This document shows positions 10,926 through 20,727 of a DNA stretch of 64,000 bases, one piece after another. The notes under the pieces were generated by a model. That model had not been told where the DNA came from. It saw nothing but the letters and a program-made list of their open reading frames with translations, and ran no database searches. Positions within the stretch are counted from its first letter, which is position 1, and each line of letters begins with the position of its first letter. A program made the position numbers and the translations under genes. The DNA comes from Dipteris shenzhenensis (lineage: Eukaryota; Polypodiophyta; Polypodiopsida; Gleicheniales): NCBI GenBank assembly GCA_047967505.1, contig CM106538.1; one strand, written 5' to 3'.

Positions 10926-11829
10926 AGACCACAAAGGATATCTCCACTACCTCCATGACCACCAACTTGAGAATTCCTAGGGTTGCACTCATTGTTGATC
11001 CACCAGGAGAAAATAACATAGAAGTCAGCACAGGAAATAAAGTGATAATGTACCAAAACCACATGAGTTAGTGCAACCAGTAGAGATATGCAGACAGATC
11101 CACCAAAATAGGGTAGTCTAGCACAAAAATTACTAACTGCACAAGGAGATGCAAATAACAAGGAGCATAGTCTAGAAGAGGCAGAGAAAGATCCAATCAC
11201 ATTTCTAGAAGTTGACGTAGAAATTTCAATGTTGCATAGGTTCTAGATTCAACAGAGAGAGAAATATAGAGGCATGGAAAATATTTATAAGAAATGGCAA
11301 TAGTTTAAATAGGAGAATGACATCTTGATTGAGCAGAATCAATACCTGAAGCAAGACATGCAGCTCGTAAGCGTGTACAGGTCAACAAGCTAAAGGCTGT
11401 GAAATAACAAGGTGCTAGTCGATAGATTTTTTTTTGAGGCTGAGATTGAGGTTGAGATCATCTCACTAGCTTGTTGGTGTGCCTAGCATGAGCAGCATTG
11501 CTTTCTTTTGTTGCATTGATGCATCACAAGGACAGAAGAGAGAATTCTACAAGTTCTTGGCACACCATCAGGAAGAATTAAAAGGTGCATGATGCACTAC
11601 TGCAAATTAGCAAACGGTAAATCGGGCTCGAAGAAGGAGATCACATCGGCCCATCTCTTCGTGTTGGTCACTTGATGAACTAGGATGCTCTCTTGCATGA
11701 ACTCGTGAGCACATGCACCATTAGAAAAGAAGCATGGCCTTCATTCAAAGCTCAACAAAGATTGATATTATATAGAACAAATCGTTTCTGTAGAAGGACG
11801 TTGTAAACGACTTTGGTGCTTTGGAATTT
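10926..11829. other. Stretch without recognisable gene
   Basis: Lies between the gypsy remnant and the copia gag. It may contain the decayed leader of the copia element, but I found no LTR, PBS or repeat matching the LTR at 13.1 kb. Confidence 0.4.
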
Positions 11830-12660
11830 GATGGCTACCCCGTGTACCAGCATGGAAGACAAGCTCGATGGCACGAACTACGTGCGTTGGAATCTGAACA
11901 TGCGAGTTTGATTCATCCATAAGGGTCTGTGGAACCTCATTCAAGGCCATGATAAGAAGCCAGCATGACTTGAGAATCCAAAACGGTGGACCAAGGTTGA
12001 GGAGGATGAGTTTCTTGAGGAATTGGAGGATTAGGAAAGCCGCAAATCAAAGGCACACTTGGCACTAGTGCGGACTATTTCAAAGGAGGTCTCTCTAGTG
12101 GTGCAAACATTGGATAGTGCCACTATAGTATGGTCCAAGTTGGGGGATCTTTATGAACAAAATTCATCTATGCGAGCTATCACATTGCAAGGTCAACTTT
12201 ACAATATTGATTTCTCCAAGAGTGGCTCGATGCAACAGTTTTTGGTTAAGGTGAAGATCATTCATGATCAGCTAGCAGCAATGAGTGCTGCTTTGTCATC
12301 TGGACAGTTGGCTACACTTATCCTCACGAAGCTTCTGGAGCAGTATGACATGGTTGCTTGATCCTTGCGGTGCCAGGTCATGAGCCATCAGTTGTATTTT
12401 GAAGATCTCTGCTCTCTTCTCATGGAGGAGGAAACTGTCCTTGTATCCCAAGGTAAGCTAAAGGGGTCTCAAGGTGATAAGCAGGCACTCATGACATTGA
12501 TAGAGAAGAGGAAATTTCAGGGCAAGTGCTTTGAATGTAGGAAGAAAGGTCATCGGGCAAAAGATTGTCAGTCTAAGGACGGGCAAATCTAAAGAGAGTG
12601 ACCCGACTTCATCGACAAAGGCACAAGGTGATAATCTGAGAGTAAACTTTGCTCAGGATT
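11830..12660 (+). pseudogene. Ty1/copia gag pseudogene with CCHC zinc knuckle
   Basis: Copia gag reads from KLDGTNYVRWNLNMRV (about 11847) through TLDSATIVWSKLGDLYEQ, LQGQLYNIDFSKSGSMQQFL and FEDLCSLLMEEE to the zinc knuckle CFECRKKGHRAKDC (about 12527-12568), a perfect C-x2-C-x4-H-x4-C. The domain order and length match the UBN2-type gag of plant copia elements. In-frame stops at about 11910, 11968, 12031 and 12360, mostly TGA at former CGA positions, and a frameshift at about 12590 kill it. No protease, integrase or RT follows before the LTR at 13.1 kb, so this is either internally deleted or a gag-only derivative. Confidence 0.87.
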
Positions 12661-13122
12661 GTCATGTCCCATAACTTTTCTGAGCAGTGAATGTTCCCCC
12701 CATTTGTCACGGCTAGAGAGGGCTTGTGGGTAGGAGAACGGGCTAGCAGTAGCTCGTGTTGAGATTACTCTGAAGCGGTACCAGCTTTTGAATAGGATGA
12801 GTTATGAGGTCAGTGCATGGTATGGAAGTGGATATGGAGGGGATGTGTTCCGAGTTCATCATTCGAGGCATGATGTGTTCATGTTGACTGATAGGGGATG
12901 ATATAGAGCATGTTATGTACATAGCTCAAGGTTCCACATCAGGGTAGCTGGAGTGGGCAAGCCAATCCTCCTCTGCTTGTGGTGACAGTGTATTCTGAGA
13001 TGCAAGGTAGACAGGTGCTATTTCCAAGGTGTATCCAGTATTCGCGATGCTGGAGTGTCCATCGTTGCATCTTCATCGGCAATCTTCTATAGATTCTCTG
13101 CAGACCTAAGCTACAGAGAGGG
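12661..13122 (+). other. Non-coding interior between gag remnant and LTR
   Basis: About 460 bp with no long frame and no pol motif. It ends in a purine-rich CTACAGAGAGGG that could be the polypurine tract next to the LTR at 13123. Confidence 0.45.
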
Positions 13123-13421
13123 TGTTAGAATAGGGCATCTCATGTGTGTGTCTAGAGAGGGCCTTGTTGTGGGTGTGCCTGCCCAGGGTGTGTGAGTAGG
13201 CTATGTGCCTACGAGGGGGGGGCAATTGGGTGTAGTACGGGATTAGTCTCTTGGGTAGAGAGTCGGCCCTTTTGTGCATGGGCTGACTAGCCTATTTAAA
13301 GGCTCCTAACCTTTGTATTTGGACATCCTCCATTAAGCTTTTGGTTGCCCCATCTGCATGTCTCTTCATATTCTCCTCCCTCCTTCTCTCTCCTTCATGC
13401 TTCCGCATCTAGTTTCTGACA
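13123..13421 (+). repeat. Putative 3' LTR (299 bp) of the gag-only copia remnant
   Basis: Starts TGTTAGAA directly after a purine-rich tract and ends TTCTGACA, a 7/8 match to the inverted terminal repeat. Inside is a TATA-like TATTTAAA (13293-13300) about 130 bp before the end, followed by the pyrimidine-rich CTTCTCTCTCCTTC typical of R/U5. No second copy was found upstream of the gag, so the 5' LTR is missing or too diverged. Confidence 0.6.
13293..13300 (+). promoter_or_regulatory. TATA-like box of putative LTR
   Basis: TATTTAAA in GCCTATTTAAAGGCTC, at a position suitable for initiating retrotransposon RNA. Confidence 0.4.
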
Positions 13422-13429
13422 TCACATGC

Positions 13430-14225
13430 ATTCAAAGAGTATTTAAAAAACCCCTCAACTAAAATTTTCTTCCTAATAAATCTACCCCTCTTTACTTATA
13501 AACTAATGGATTTTTTTTAAAAGTTGAAATAAAAACCTTCTCCTGTTATTGTAAACCTATTATGTTTTTTCCAAAAGTGGAATTAAAATACCCCTCCTTT
13601 TGAATGCACATGGTACACTAAAATTTTGGGAGGTGAACCCCGCAAGGTTCAAGTCTAGTAATTTAGTCCAAATTTGTATCCACTGAGTGTGCCAGGTGTT
13701 AAGGGGCCAATTAATTAACCCAAAGCTAGTATCGAAATGGTTAAGTATAATGACATCTAGAAGTTGCAACCTTATATACAACTACCAATCGGGTAAAGAC
13801 TCTGCAACAAAAGCAAGAAAGATATAGATCATAAGAGCTTGAGAGTTTGAGCATGAGAAGAGAATATGCACCATTCTTGTAATGGTTCATCATTTGTTGA
13901 GTAATCAAGACTCTGCTGGTCCGGACTATCTCACATACTGTATTTTGTTTATCAATTTCTCCTATAATTTAATGTCTAGTTCATTATTTTTTAAATTTAA
14001 ATGAAAGATAGTAAGGCGCATTCGGTTTCATAATTAAGAGATCTCAAATGTTCTGCATATTCCATCATTCTGCTTTAGCAGGGCGTTAGTAGTTTTGGTA
14101 ATATATTCATGCAAATCATGGATGATTTTCTCCTATTAGTTTCGTTAAAAGTGAAACTTTTATATTTGTGTCGAAAGTTTGTATGCCTTGATAAAATTAA
14201 AGGTTTGAAAATTTCCAAAGATTTG
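13430..14225. other. AT-rich stretch without recognisable gene
   Basis: Host-side sequence left of the complete copia element. No coding or repeat signature beyond AT-rich runs. Confidence 0.4.
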
Positions 14226-14230
14226 AAAAT
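14226..14230. repeat. Target-site duplication, left copy (AAAAT)
   Basis: Five bases immediately left of the TGTAAG end of the left LTR. Identical to 19797-19801. Confidence 0.93.
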
Positions 14231-14955
14231 TGTAAGAAAATAATACAACGTCTGTGCTCAACAGATAACAAGATTTCGTACGCAAGAGAGAAAACAGATA
14301 GTATGGAGAATAAAAAATTTGATTACTGTAGAACTGATACAATAGATGGCGTTGCTTCCCAACCGTGTGCTCCTATGAAAGAAGCTTCGATGGCAAGTTG
14401 GAAACAGTAGAGGACGGAGGCTGGATGCTAAGGAATCAGGGTTGTTGTAGCCAGTGATGAAATGGGCTTCATGGGCTTGCTCTTATATAGCCACCACAAG
14501 TAGTCGGTTAGAGCCAATTGGGTGACCGACCCAGTTCGCCCAAAACGGTCGACTGGGGGTCTGTCCCGAAATAGGCCACCGACTACATGATAGAACCAGT
14601 GCGCAAAACAGAGCAACTAACCTATGGTTACCGTTCGGCCCATCCGAGATCATCTCAGGCCCCAAACGGGCCCCATAACCCGAGAGTGGGCTGCCTCGGG
14701 AAATGCTCCATCTACCCTCAATGCGGTCAGTCATGTGATGCCTTCCCGCACTTGCATGTAGCCTAGTTGGTAGTGTACCAACTCTATCTGAAGCCGTCCA
14801 GCCATCAGGCCACACATGGCCCCCATTTGGTGTCCAAACTAGGACCTCTCGCATAACCGAGCTACTAAAATGCCTTCTCCTCATATGGGGGGCTTACAAG
14901 TAGAGTTAGCTAGTTCCCACGTAGTTACACGAGAGTGGAGCATTGATGTCTAACA
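14231..14955 (-). repeat. 3' LTR of the copia element (725 bp)
   Basis: On the minus strand it runs from TGTTAGACATCAATG to TTTTCTTACA. It is alignable over its full length to 19063-19796, differing by about 60 substitutions, a 6-bp and a 3-bp gap. A TATATAAGAG stretch (plus CTCTTATATA, near 14480) is the likely TATA box and is conserved in both LTRs. Confidence 0.96.
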
Positions 14956-14966
14956 CCCCCCCTCAA
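14956..14966 (-). other. Polypurine tract of the copia element
   Basis: Minus-strand TTGAGGGGGGG abuts the TGTTAG start of the 3' LTR, the place where plus-strand DNA synthesis is primed. Confidence 0.85.
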
Positions 14967-14985
14967 TGTCCACCCGCAAGTGAAC

Positions 14986-16550
14986 TTACTTTTTTGGTCC
15001 AATGCCAAGTTGATGAAGATGCCTCTCCAACAAGTCTCTTCCAAGAGCCTTTGTGAAGATGTCCGCAGCATTCTCTGTAGTCGAACAGTACACCAAGTCG
15101 ACCTCTCCATCCATGATGAGCTCGCGTACAAAGTGATATTGAATCTCAATGTGTTTTGTGCAAGCGTGGAACACAAGGTTCTTTGCAATCACCATGCAAC
15201 TCTGATTGTCACATGATAACTATGTAGGCTTGTTCTGCACTGCACCCATGTCCCCCAAAATCCTCCTCAACCACACTGCTTCATAAGAAGCAAAGCATGC
15301 TGATTTGTACTTGGCCTCAATAGAAGAAAGAGCAACTGTGGGTTGCTTCTTACTGACCCATGACACAGCTCCAGATCCAGGTGAGAAGCAGTAACTTGTC
15401 ATTGACCTCCTACTGTCCACGTCTCCTGCCCAATCTGAGTCATAGAATCCGGTCAAGATGTTGCCCTTGGTATAGGTGATGCCATAATCAAGTGTGCCTT
15501 TGATGTATTTTAGCACCTGCATCCCTGCCCTCCAATGGTTCTCCCGGGGCTTATTGGAAAACCTGCTTAGTAAACCAGTCGCAAAACTAATGTCCGACTG
15601 CGTGTTGCACAGGTAAATCAAGCTGCCCACAAGCCTTCTGTACTTCGCTTCCTCCACCAGTGGTAATGAATCCTCATTTGAGAGCTTCACGTCAACCTCC
15701 ATAGGGGTACCAACTGTCTTGCACTCAGCCATGCCAAACGCCTTCAGTATCTCTCCAGCATACTTCAGCTGTGAAATGAAGATTTGTTTCTGCTCCTGCC
15801 AAACTTCAATCCCCAAATAGAAATGCATCAGTCCGAGGTCTGTCATTTCAAACTCTCTTCCTAGCAAATGCTTCGTCTGTGAGATCTTCTCTTCATGGTT
15901 CCCTGTTATGACAAGGTCGTCCACATAAAGGACCATGATCATACATCTGCCTCCTTCTCTAAAGATATACAAATTTGCATCAGATGGGCTCCTCCTGAAC
16001 CCGTTTTGCAGAAAGTAGGCATCAATTCATTGGTACCATGCTCGTGGGGCCTGTTTCAGCCTGTAAAGTGCCTTCTTCAGTTTACAGACTTTACCTTCTG
16101 AACCGGGGATCACAAAACCTGGTGGTTGTTCCACGTATACCTCCTCCTTGAGATCTCCATTCAAAAAGGCAGATTTCACATCCATCTGAAGCATAGGCCA
16201 ACTTCCATGGGCAGCTAAAGCCAAAACACTGTGAATTGTGGTTAGTCGAGCTGTGGGAGCAAAAGTATCCTGATAATCAAAACCATGTACCTGTGCGAAT
16301 CTTTTTGCCACGAGCCGAGCCTTGTACTTATCCAACGTGCCATCAGACTTGTACTTGGTCTTGTACACCACTTGGTTCTGATTACCTTGCGTTTTGGTGG
16401 TCGATCCACAAGGTCCCAAGTGTTGTTCTTCATTATGGAGCCATACTCTGACTGCATAGCCTCCATCCACCTATCATCACCCTGTGCCTCTTCAAAACAC
16501 TTAGGTTCATCAGCACGGATCACCTCTATCATCAAAGCATAATTGACCAA
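14986..16550 (-). pseudogene. Copia pol: reverse transcriptase and RNase H region
   Basis: The RT starts after a frameshift near 16470, and the bulk (16470-14986) is one frame interrupted by only two stops, a TGA at about 16028 and a TAG at 15220. RT motifs run in order: YKARLVAKRFAQVHGFDYQD, MDVKSAFLNGDL, EEVYVEQPPGF, LKKALYRLKQAPRAWY, then the catalytic LYVDDLVITG at about 15930-15900. RNase H shows YDSDWAGD, a VALSSIEAKYKS box (EAK in place of the usual EAE) and the terminal DIFTKAL. These activities would copy element RNA into DNA in the virus-like particle. Stops prevent a full product. Confidence 0.94.
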
Positions 16551-16723
16551 GTGTTCCTATGCCCTTCTTTGCTCCTCTAATCTCTTGGACTGGCGGTGTT
16601 CGGATGGTTCCTCCTCAATGGCTGGAGGTTCTCTGCTATCCAAAAGCTACTTTACCCACTTCGAGAATGGCCGTTGCTATTGTGGTTCTGTAGGCTCTTC
16701 TTTATCTTCTTTATCTTGAATCC

Positions 16724-17164
16724 TCACAAGCACCATTGGGGGAGTTCGGTCTGCTGTTGCTGGTGGTACTGGATGGATATCCTGGTCTGGTTGTCTAGGA
16801 AGGAAGCATCCTCCTCCAATTGATGCGGCTGTTCTGAGAAGACCACATCGTGACTTACAATTACCTTCTTGGTAATAGGGTTATAGAGATGGTAACCCTT
16901 CACCTCTTCACTGTAGCCCAAAGAAAATACACTTTCAGCTCTTTAGTTCCCATTTCGTCCTGGTAGCATCAGGGACATGCACAAAAACAGTCACATCTAG
17001 AAACTCTGAAATGTGCAGCTGAAGGTTTCTTACCAGAAAAGGCCTACAGTGGAGTCATCCCGTTCACAGCCTTCGTGTAGCTACGATTCAACTACGATTC
17101 AAAATGTAAACTGTAGTGTTACATGCTTCAGCCTAGAAATTCTTTGGCAAATCTTTCCCTTTCA
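16724..17164 (-). pseudogene. Copia integrase C-terminal region, out of frame
   Basis: After a frameshift at about 17215 the integrase third catalytic region (NGVAERK) is readable in the next frame, followed by KGKDLPKNF with a stop where Trp is expected and LNRS with a small tandem duplication. Further down (16921-16724), FGYSEEVKGYHLYNP and KVIVSHDVVFSE form the typical C-terminal integrase fold of copia elements. At least four stops break the region. Confidence 0.82.
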
Positions 17165-18085
17165 TCATACTCCGGCCCATTTCGCAGATGACACGCATCT
17201 TGCGTTCTGCCACTCCATTTGCTGTGATGTATGTGGCGGGGGTTTCTGTCTCTTGATCCCGTGACTTTTGCAGTAACTTTCAAATTCAGTCGATATGAAC
17301 TCTCCACCTCTGTCTGATCTCAACTTCTTCACCTTCCTCCCCGATTCTTTCTCGGCCATTACATGCCATTCCTTGAACCTACTAAAAGCCTCGTCTTTAG
17401 TCTTCAGGAAGTATATCCATATCCTTCTACTGTAGTCATCGATCAGCATCATGAAGTAGTAGGAACCACCCAAAGCTTCCGTCTCCATCTTTTCACAGAG
17501 GTCCATGTGAATGAGCTCTAGAGGAGCCTTTGCCCTACTGGCCTCTTTAGGAAAGGGATGCCGATGTTGCTTGCCCATCATGCAAGCTTCACATACATCG
17601 GGCAGATCTGAAATTTCTGGTAGGTCTGCAATCATTCCACTTTTATGCATCTCCTTCAAAGAACTAAGGTTTAGATGACCAAACCTCTCATGCCACAGCT
17701 TAGTGTTCTTCACATCCGCTCGAGCACTGAAAGCTAAGAGTTCGTAGATGTTGTTGCGTTGTGTACCTTTACCAACGACCTTCCCTTGAAGATCCAGGAT
17801 CTGTGCACCATTCTTATCGAATTGAATTTTGAGGTCTCGATCCGTGATCGCAGAAACAAACAACAAGTTCCTCTTGATATCTGGCACATAAAGAACATTG
17901 GACAACTGTTTTACAACTCCATCTGACTTGAGAGCAATCATACCTTTTCCTTTTGCTGGACATTTTGCATCATTGCCGACTACTACCAGGATGTCATTCC
18001 CTACCGACTGTAGAGAGGTATACCAATCCTTCTGACTGGTCATGTGGCGTGATGCACCACTATTTATAATCCACGGTTCATTCAT
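17165..18085 (-). pseudogene. Copia protease, GAG-pre-integrase and integrase core
   Basis: This 306-codon frame contains the protease active-site loop WIINSGASRHMT at residues 5-16. The catalytic Asp is replaced by Asn (N8), which would abolish aspartic protease activity. The GAG-pre-integrase zinc-binding segment follows (WHERFGHL at 131-138, CEAC at 165-168). The integrase core keeps two acidic residues, D195 (HMDL) and D258 (RSDRGGEF), while the third (ENG/AER region) is lost to a frameshift at the C-terminus. Integrase would insert the DNA copy into the genome. Confidence 0.94.
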
Positions 18086-18189
18086 AGGTACATGAACTGC
18101 CTCCGTGCAAATCTCATCAATTGCTACGAACAGTTCTACTGGTACTACCTATGCGCTGTTGCTGGACTCTTTCTTTACTCCGTTCTTCT

Positions 18190-18293
18190 CATCTGCAATC
18201 TTCTTTTAGCACTCATTCTGCTTGTGCCCTACCTTGTTGCAATTGAAGCACTTGATCTTCTTCTTTCTCTTTTTATCATCAGAAGAAGATGGG
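18190..18293 (-). pseudogene. Copia gag zinc knuckle and gag-protease linker
   Basis: One base out of frame with the gag ORF, the minus strand encodes a lysine-rich stretch and the CCHC knuckle CFNCNKVGHKQNEC, immediately followed by a TAA and later a TAG before the protease frame begins. The knuckle binds element RNA during packaging. It is too short and broken to stand as a gene. Confidence 0.85.
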
Positions 18294-18992
18294 TTACCAG
18301 AAGTCCTTACCCTTACCTTTCTTTGATCCGGTCCAGAAAGCCGAATCTTCTCCAGTCCTTATCTTTTGATGCATCTCCTCCTCCAGAAGCATCGCGCTGA
18401 AGTCTTCAAAGTTGAGGGGCAGATTTCTATTCTGTGTATTCAGTGCCATAACAAGACCATCGTACTTTGGTGGGAGAATCCGTATGCAACTTCGTGCTAG
18501 ATTCTTGCTGGTGATGGTGATGCCAATCGCAGTCATCTGATCGCGCACATTCTTCACCCTGGTGATGAACTTCTCTGCCGCTTCAGACTCAAGTAGTTTC
18601 TCGTTCGCGTGTTGAGTCTCCAGATTCTGAATTTGTGTCTGATTCATGGTCTCGTACTGATTTTTCAAGACCGTCCATGCCTCCTCCACTGTGGTGACAT
18701 GTTGAATTAACGCCATGACGGAATCACTTACACTACAGACAATAAAACACAGCGCATCTGCATTTCTTCTTGTCCACGCGAGAATCTCATCTGCAGTTAG
18801 TACTATCTGTTGTCCTACATTGGCTGGATCTGGTCTCGGAATCGGCCTTATGGCCACCCTAGTAGCAGTGTCCCAAAGCTCATATGCGCTTAGGATGGTC
18901 TTCATCTTGAACTTCCAGAGTGGATAGTTAGAGCCATCCAACTTTTCGCTTTCGCCGAACGGTGGGATTCGCAGTCTTGCGAGCTGGGCCAT
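18294..18992 (-). CDS. Copia gag open reading frame
   Basis: A 232-codon frame beginning with ATG at 18992, 59 bases inside the PBS end. It contains the copia gag landmarks EKLDGSNYPLWKFKMKTIL (residues about 16-34), AWTVLKNQYE, RVKNVRDQM and LNFEDFSAMLLEEE, and ends in a lysine-rich tail where a one-base shift separates it from the zinc knuckle. Typical copia gags of this group are about 280-350 residues including the knuckle, so this is truncated at its C-terminus. It is the longest uninterrupted gag in the window but lacks its RNA-binding end. Confidence 0.92.
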   Translation of the reverse strand: MAQLARLRIPPFGESEKLDGSNYPLWKFKMKTILSAYELWDTATRVAIRPIPRPDPANVGQQIVLTADEILAWTRRNADALCFIVCSVSDSVMALIQHVTTVEEAWTVLKNQYETMNQTQIQNLETQHANEKLLESEAAEKFITRVKNVRDQMTAIGITITSKNLARSCIRILPPKYDGLVMALNTQNRNLPLNFEDFSAMLLEEEMHQKIRTGEDSAFWTGSKKGKGKDFW

Positions 18993-19050
18993 CTCTCACA
19001 ATCTGCTCGTAAACAGAAACACACTACCAAATCTTCTTGCTAGAGTCCAG

Positions 19051-19062
19051 GCTCTGATACCA
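19051..19062 (-). other. Primer binding site for initiator-Met tRNA
   Basis: Minus-strand TGGTATCAGAGC directly follows the ACA end of the 5' LTR, the standard plant copia PBS complementary to the 3' end of tRNA-iMet. Confidence 0.95.
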
Positions 19063-19796
19063 TGTAAGAAAATAATACAACGTCTGTGCTCAACAGATAA
19101 TAGGATCTCGTACGCAAGAGAGAAAATAGATAGTATAGAGAATCAAAAATTTGATTACTGTAGAGCTGATACAATAGATGGCGCTACTTCCCAACCGTGC
19201 GCTCCTATGAAAGAAGCTTCGATGGCAAGCTGGAAATAGTAGAGGACGGAGGCTGGATGCTAAGGAATTAGGGTTGCTATAGCCAGTGATGAAATGGGCT
19301 TCACGGGCTTGCTCTTATATAGCAATCACAAGTAGTCGGTTAGAGCCAATTGGGTGACCGACCCACTTCACCCAAAACGGTCGACTGGGGGTCGGTCCCG
19401 AAATAGGCCACCGACCACACGATAGAATCGGTGTGCAAAATAGAACAACTGACCTACGAACACCGTTCGGCCCAGAGCCATCCGGGATCATCTGAGGCTC
19501 CAAACGGGCCTCGCAACCCGAGAGTGGTGGGCTGCCCTAGGAAATACTCCGTCTACCCTCAATGCGGTCAGTCATGGGATGCCTTCTCGCACTTGCATGT
19601 AGCCTAGTTGGCAGTGTACCAACTCTAACTGAAGCCGTCCAGCCATCAAGCCACACATGGCCCCCATCTGGTGTCCAAACCAGGACCTACCGGATAATCG
19701 AGCTACTCAAATGCCTTCTCCTCATATGGGGGGCTTACAAGTAGAGTTAGCTGATTCCCGCGTAGTTACACGAGAGTGGAGCATTGATATCTAACA
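19063..19796 (-). repeat. 5' LTR of the copia element (734 bp)
   Basis: On the minus strand TGTTAGATATCAATG to TTTTCTTACA, followed by the PBS. Its conserved TATATAAGAG marks the promoter. It differs from the 3' LTR mostly by C/T and G/A changes. Confidence 0.96.
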
Positions 19797-19801
19797 AAAA
19801 T
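19797..19801. repeat. Target-site duplication, right copy (AAAAT)
   Basis: Identical to 14226-14230. Confidence 0.93.
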
Positions 19802-20400
19802 TTTATGAGAAAAAACTTAAAGTTTCACCAAGATTTACAACTTTTTCTTTAAATTTAATATATAATTGTAATATGTTATATGTAAATATTATGAAATTTA
19901 AAAAACTAGCTCGACAAAATTTTGCCAAGATTTATATTAATATATATAAGTATAGCTTCGATAAAAACATCCCTGATGCAAATACATCGGCATCTTGTAC
20001 TCAGTTAACAACATATGACATGTATGTGATGATGCATATGATATAGTTATGTGTGTTTTTTAAAATATGATATGATGTATGAGTATGATAAGAGGAGAGA
20101 TAAAGCAATGTATGAAGAAATATTATATGGAGGTTTATGAAAAACTATAAACAATATGATTGATTGGACTATTGCTTGATTGTACTCTCATTGCATAATT
20201 ATAGCCATAGAAATATAGGCTAGTGATCTTCATATTTGAGCTTATATTTCCATATGACATTGATATATTATAGAACTCTTCTTGCTGTCTCAAGATGAGA
20301 TATTTGACTACTATTATTACTATGTCAAGATAATTAGTTTTGGGATATTGCATGCATCAGTTGAGAACATCATCTAGCTAAAAAACTTTTGGTTGGGTTA
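19802..20400. other. AT-rich stretch without recognisable gene
   Basis: Continuation of the host AT-rich sequence split by the copia insertion. No coding evidence. Confidence 0.4.
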
Positions 20401-20401
20401 T

Positions 20402-20727
20402 TGTCAAATAGAAGTATCTATTAATATTATATTACCATAAAACAATAATCAAAATGACAAAAAGGAGATTATAGTAAAGGTAGGACTCAAGTAATATCCC
20501 TCCCACATACTCCACAAAGAATCCAAAAAATGGGCATAGGCTGGGAGAAATAATCAATAACAACCTATTCAAAACAACAAAACCCCTACAACTATGTGTA
20601 GAACTTGTGTTGAATGGAAAGGAAAGAGACAGATTATGCTCCAAAAGGATTGAGTATTGTATTACTACATAGACTTATATAGTTGAGGCCTTAGTCTAGT
20701 AGGAGAGAGCTATATATAGCTCTAACA
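20402..20727 (-). repeat. Probable 3' LTR of the old copia remnant
   Basis: On the minus strand it begins TGTTAGAGCTATATATAGC after the purine tract TAAGTGGGAG, contains a TATA-like CTATATAAGTC near 20675, and may end ATTTGACA at 20402. The right-hand limit is firm; the left-hand limit is a guess because no second LTR is present. Confidence 0.55.

Larger units (their letters stand above)
14231..19796 (-). mobile_element. Complete but inactive Ty1/copia retrotransposon
   Basis: All landmarks of one 5.57-kb element are visible on the minus strand. Its 5' LTR is 19063-19796, followed by a PBS matching initiator-Met tRNA, gag, zinc knuckle, protease, integrase, RT, RNase H, a polypurine tract and the 3' LTR at 14231-14955. 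The host pentamer AAAAT is repeated exactly at 14226-14230 and 19797-19801, proving a single insertion. My hand alignment finds about 60 substitutions and two small indels between the LTRs (about 8 percent), so the insertion is old. In-frame stops, frameshifts and an altered protease active site make it non-functional. Confidence 0.97.

Noticed and set aside
14483-14884. 133-codon minus-strand frame in the LTR
   Set aside because: Falls entirely in the LTR; the corresponding frame is broken in the other LTR.
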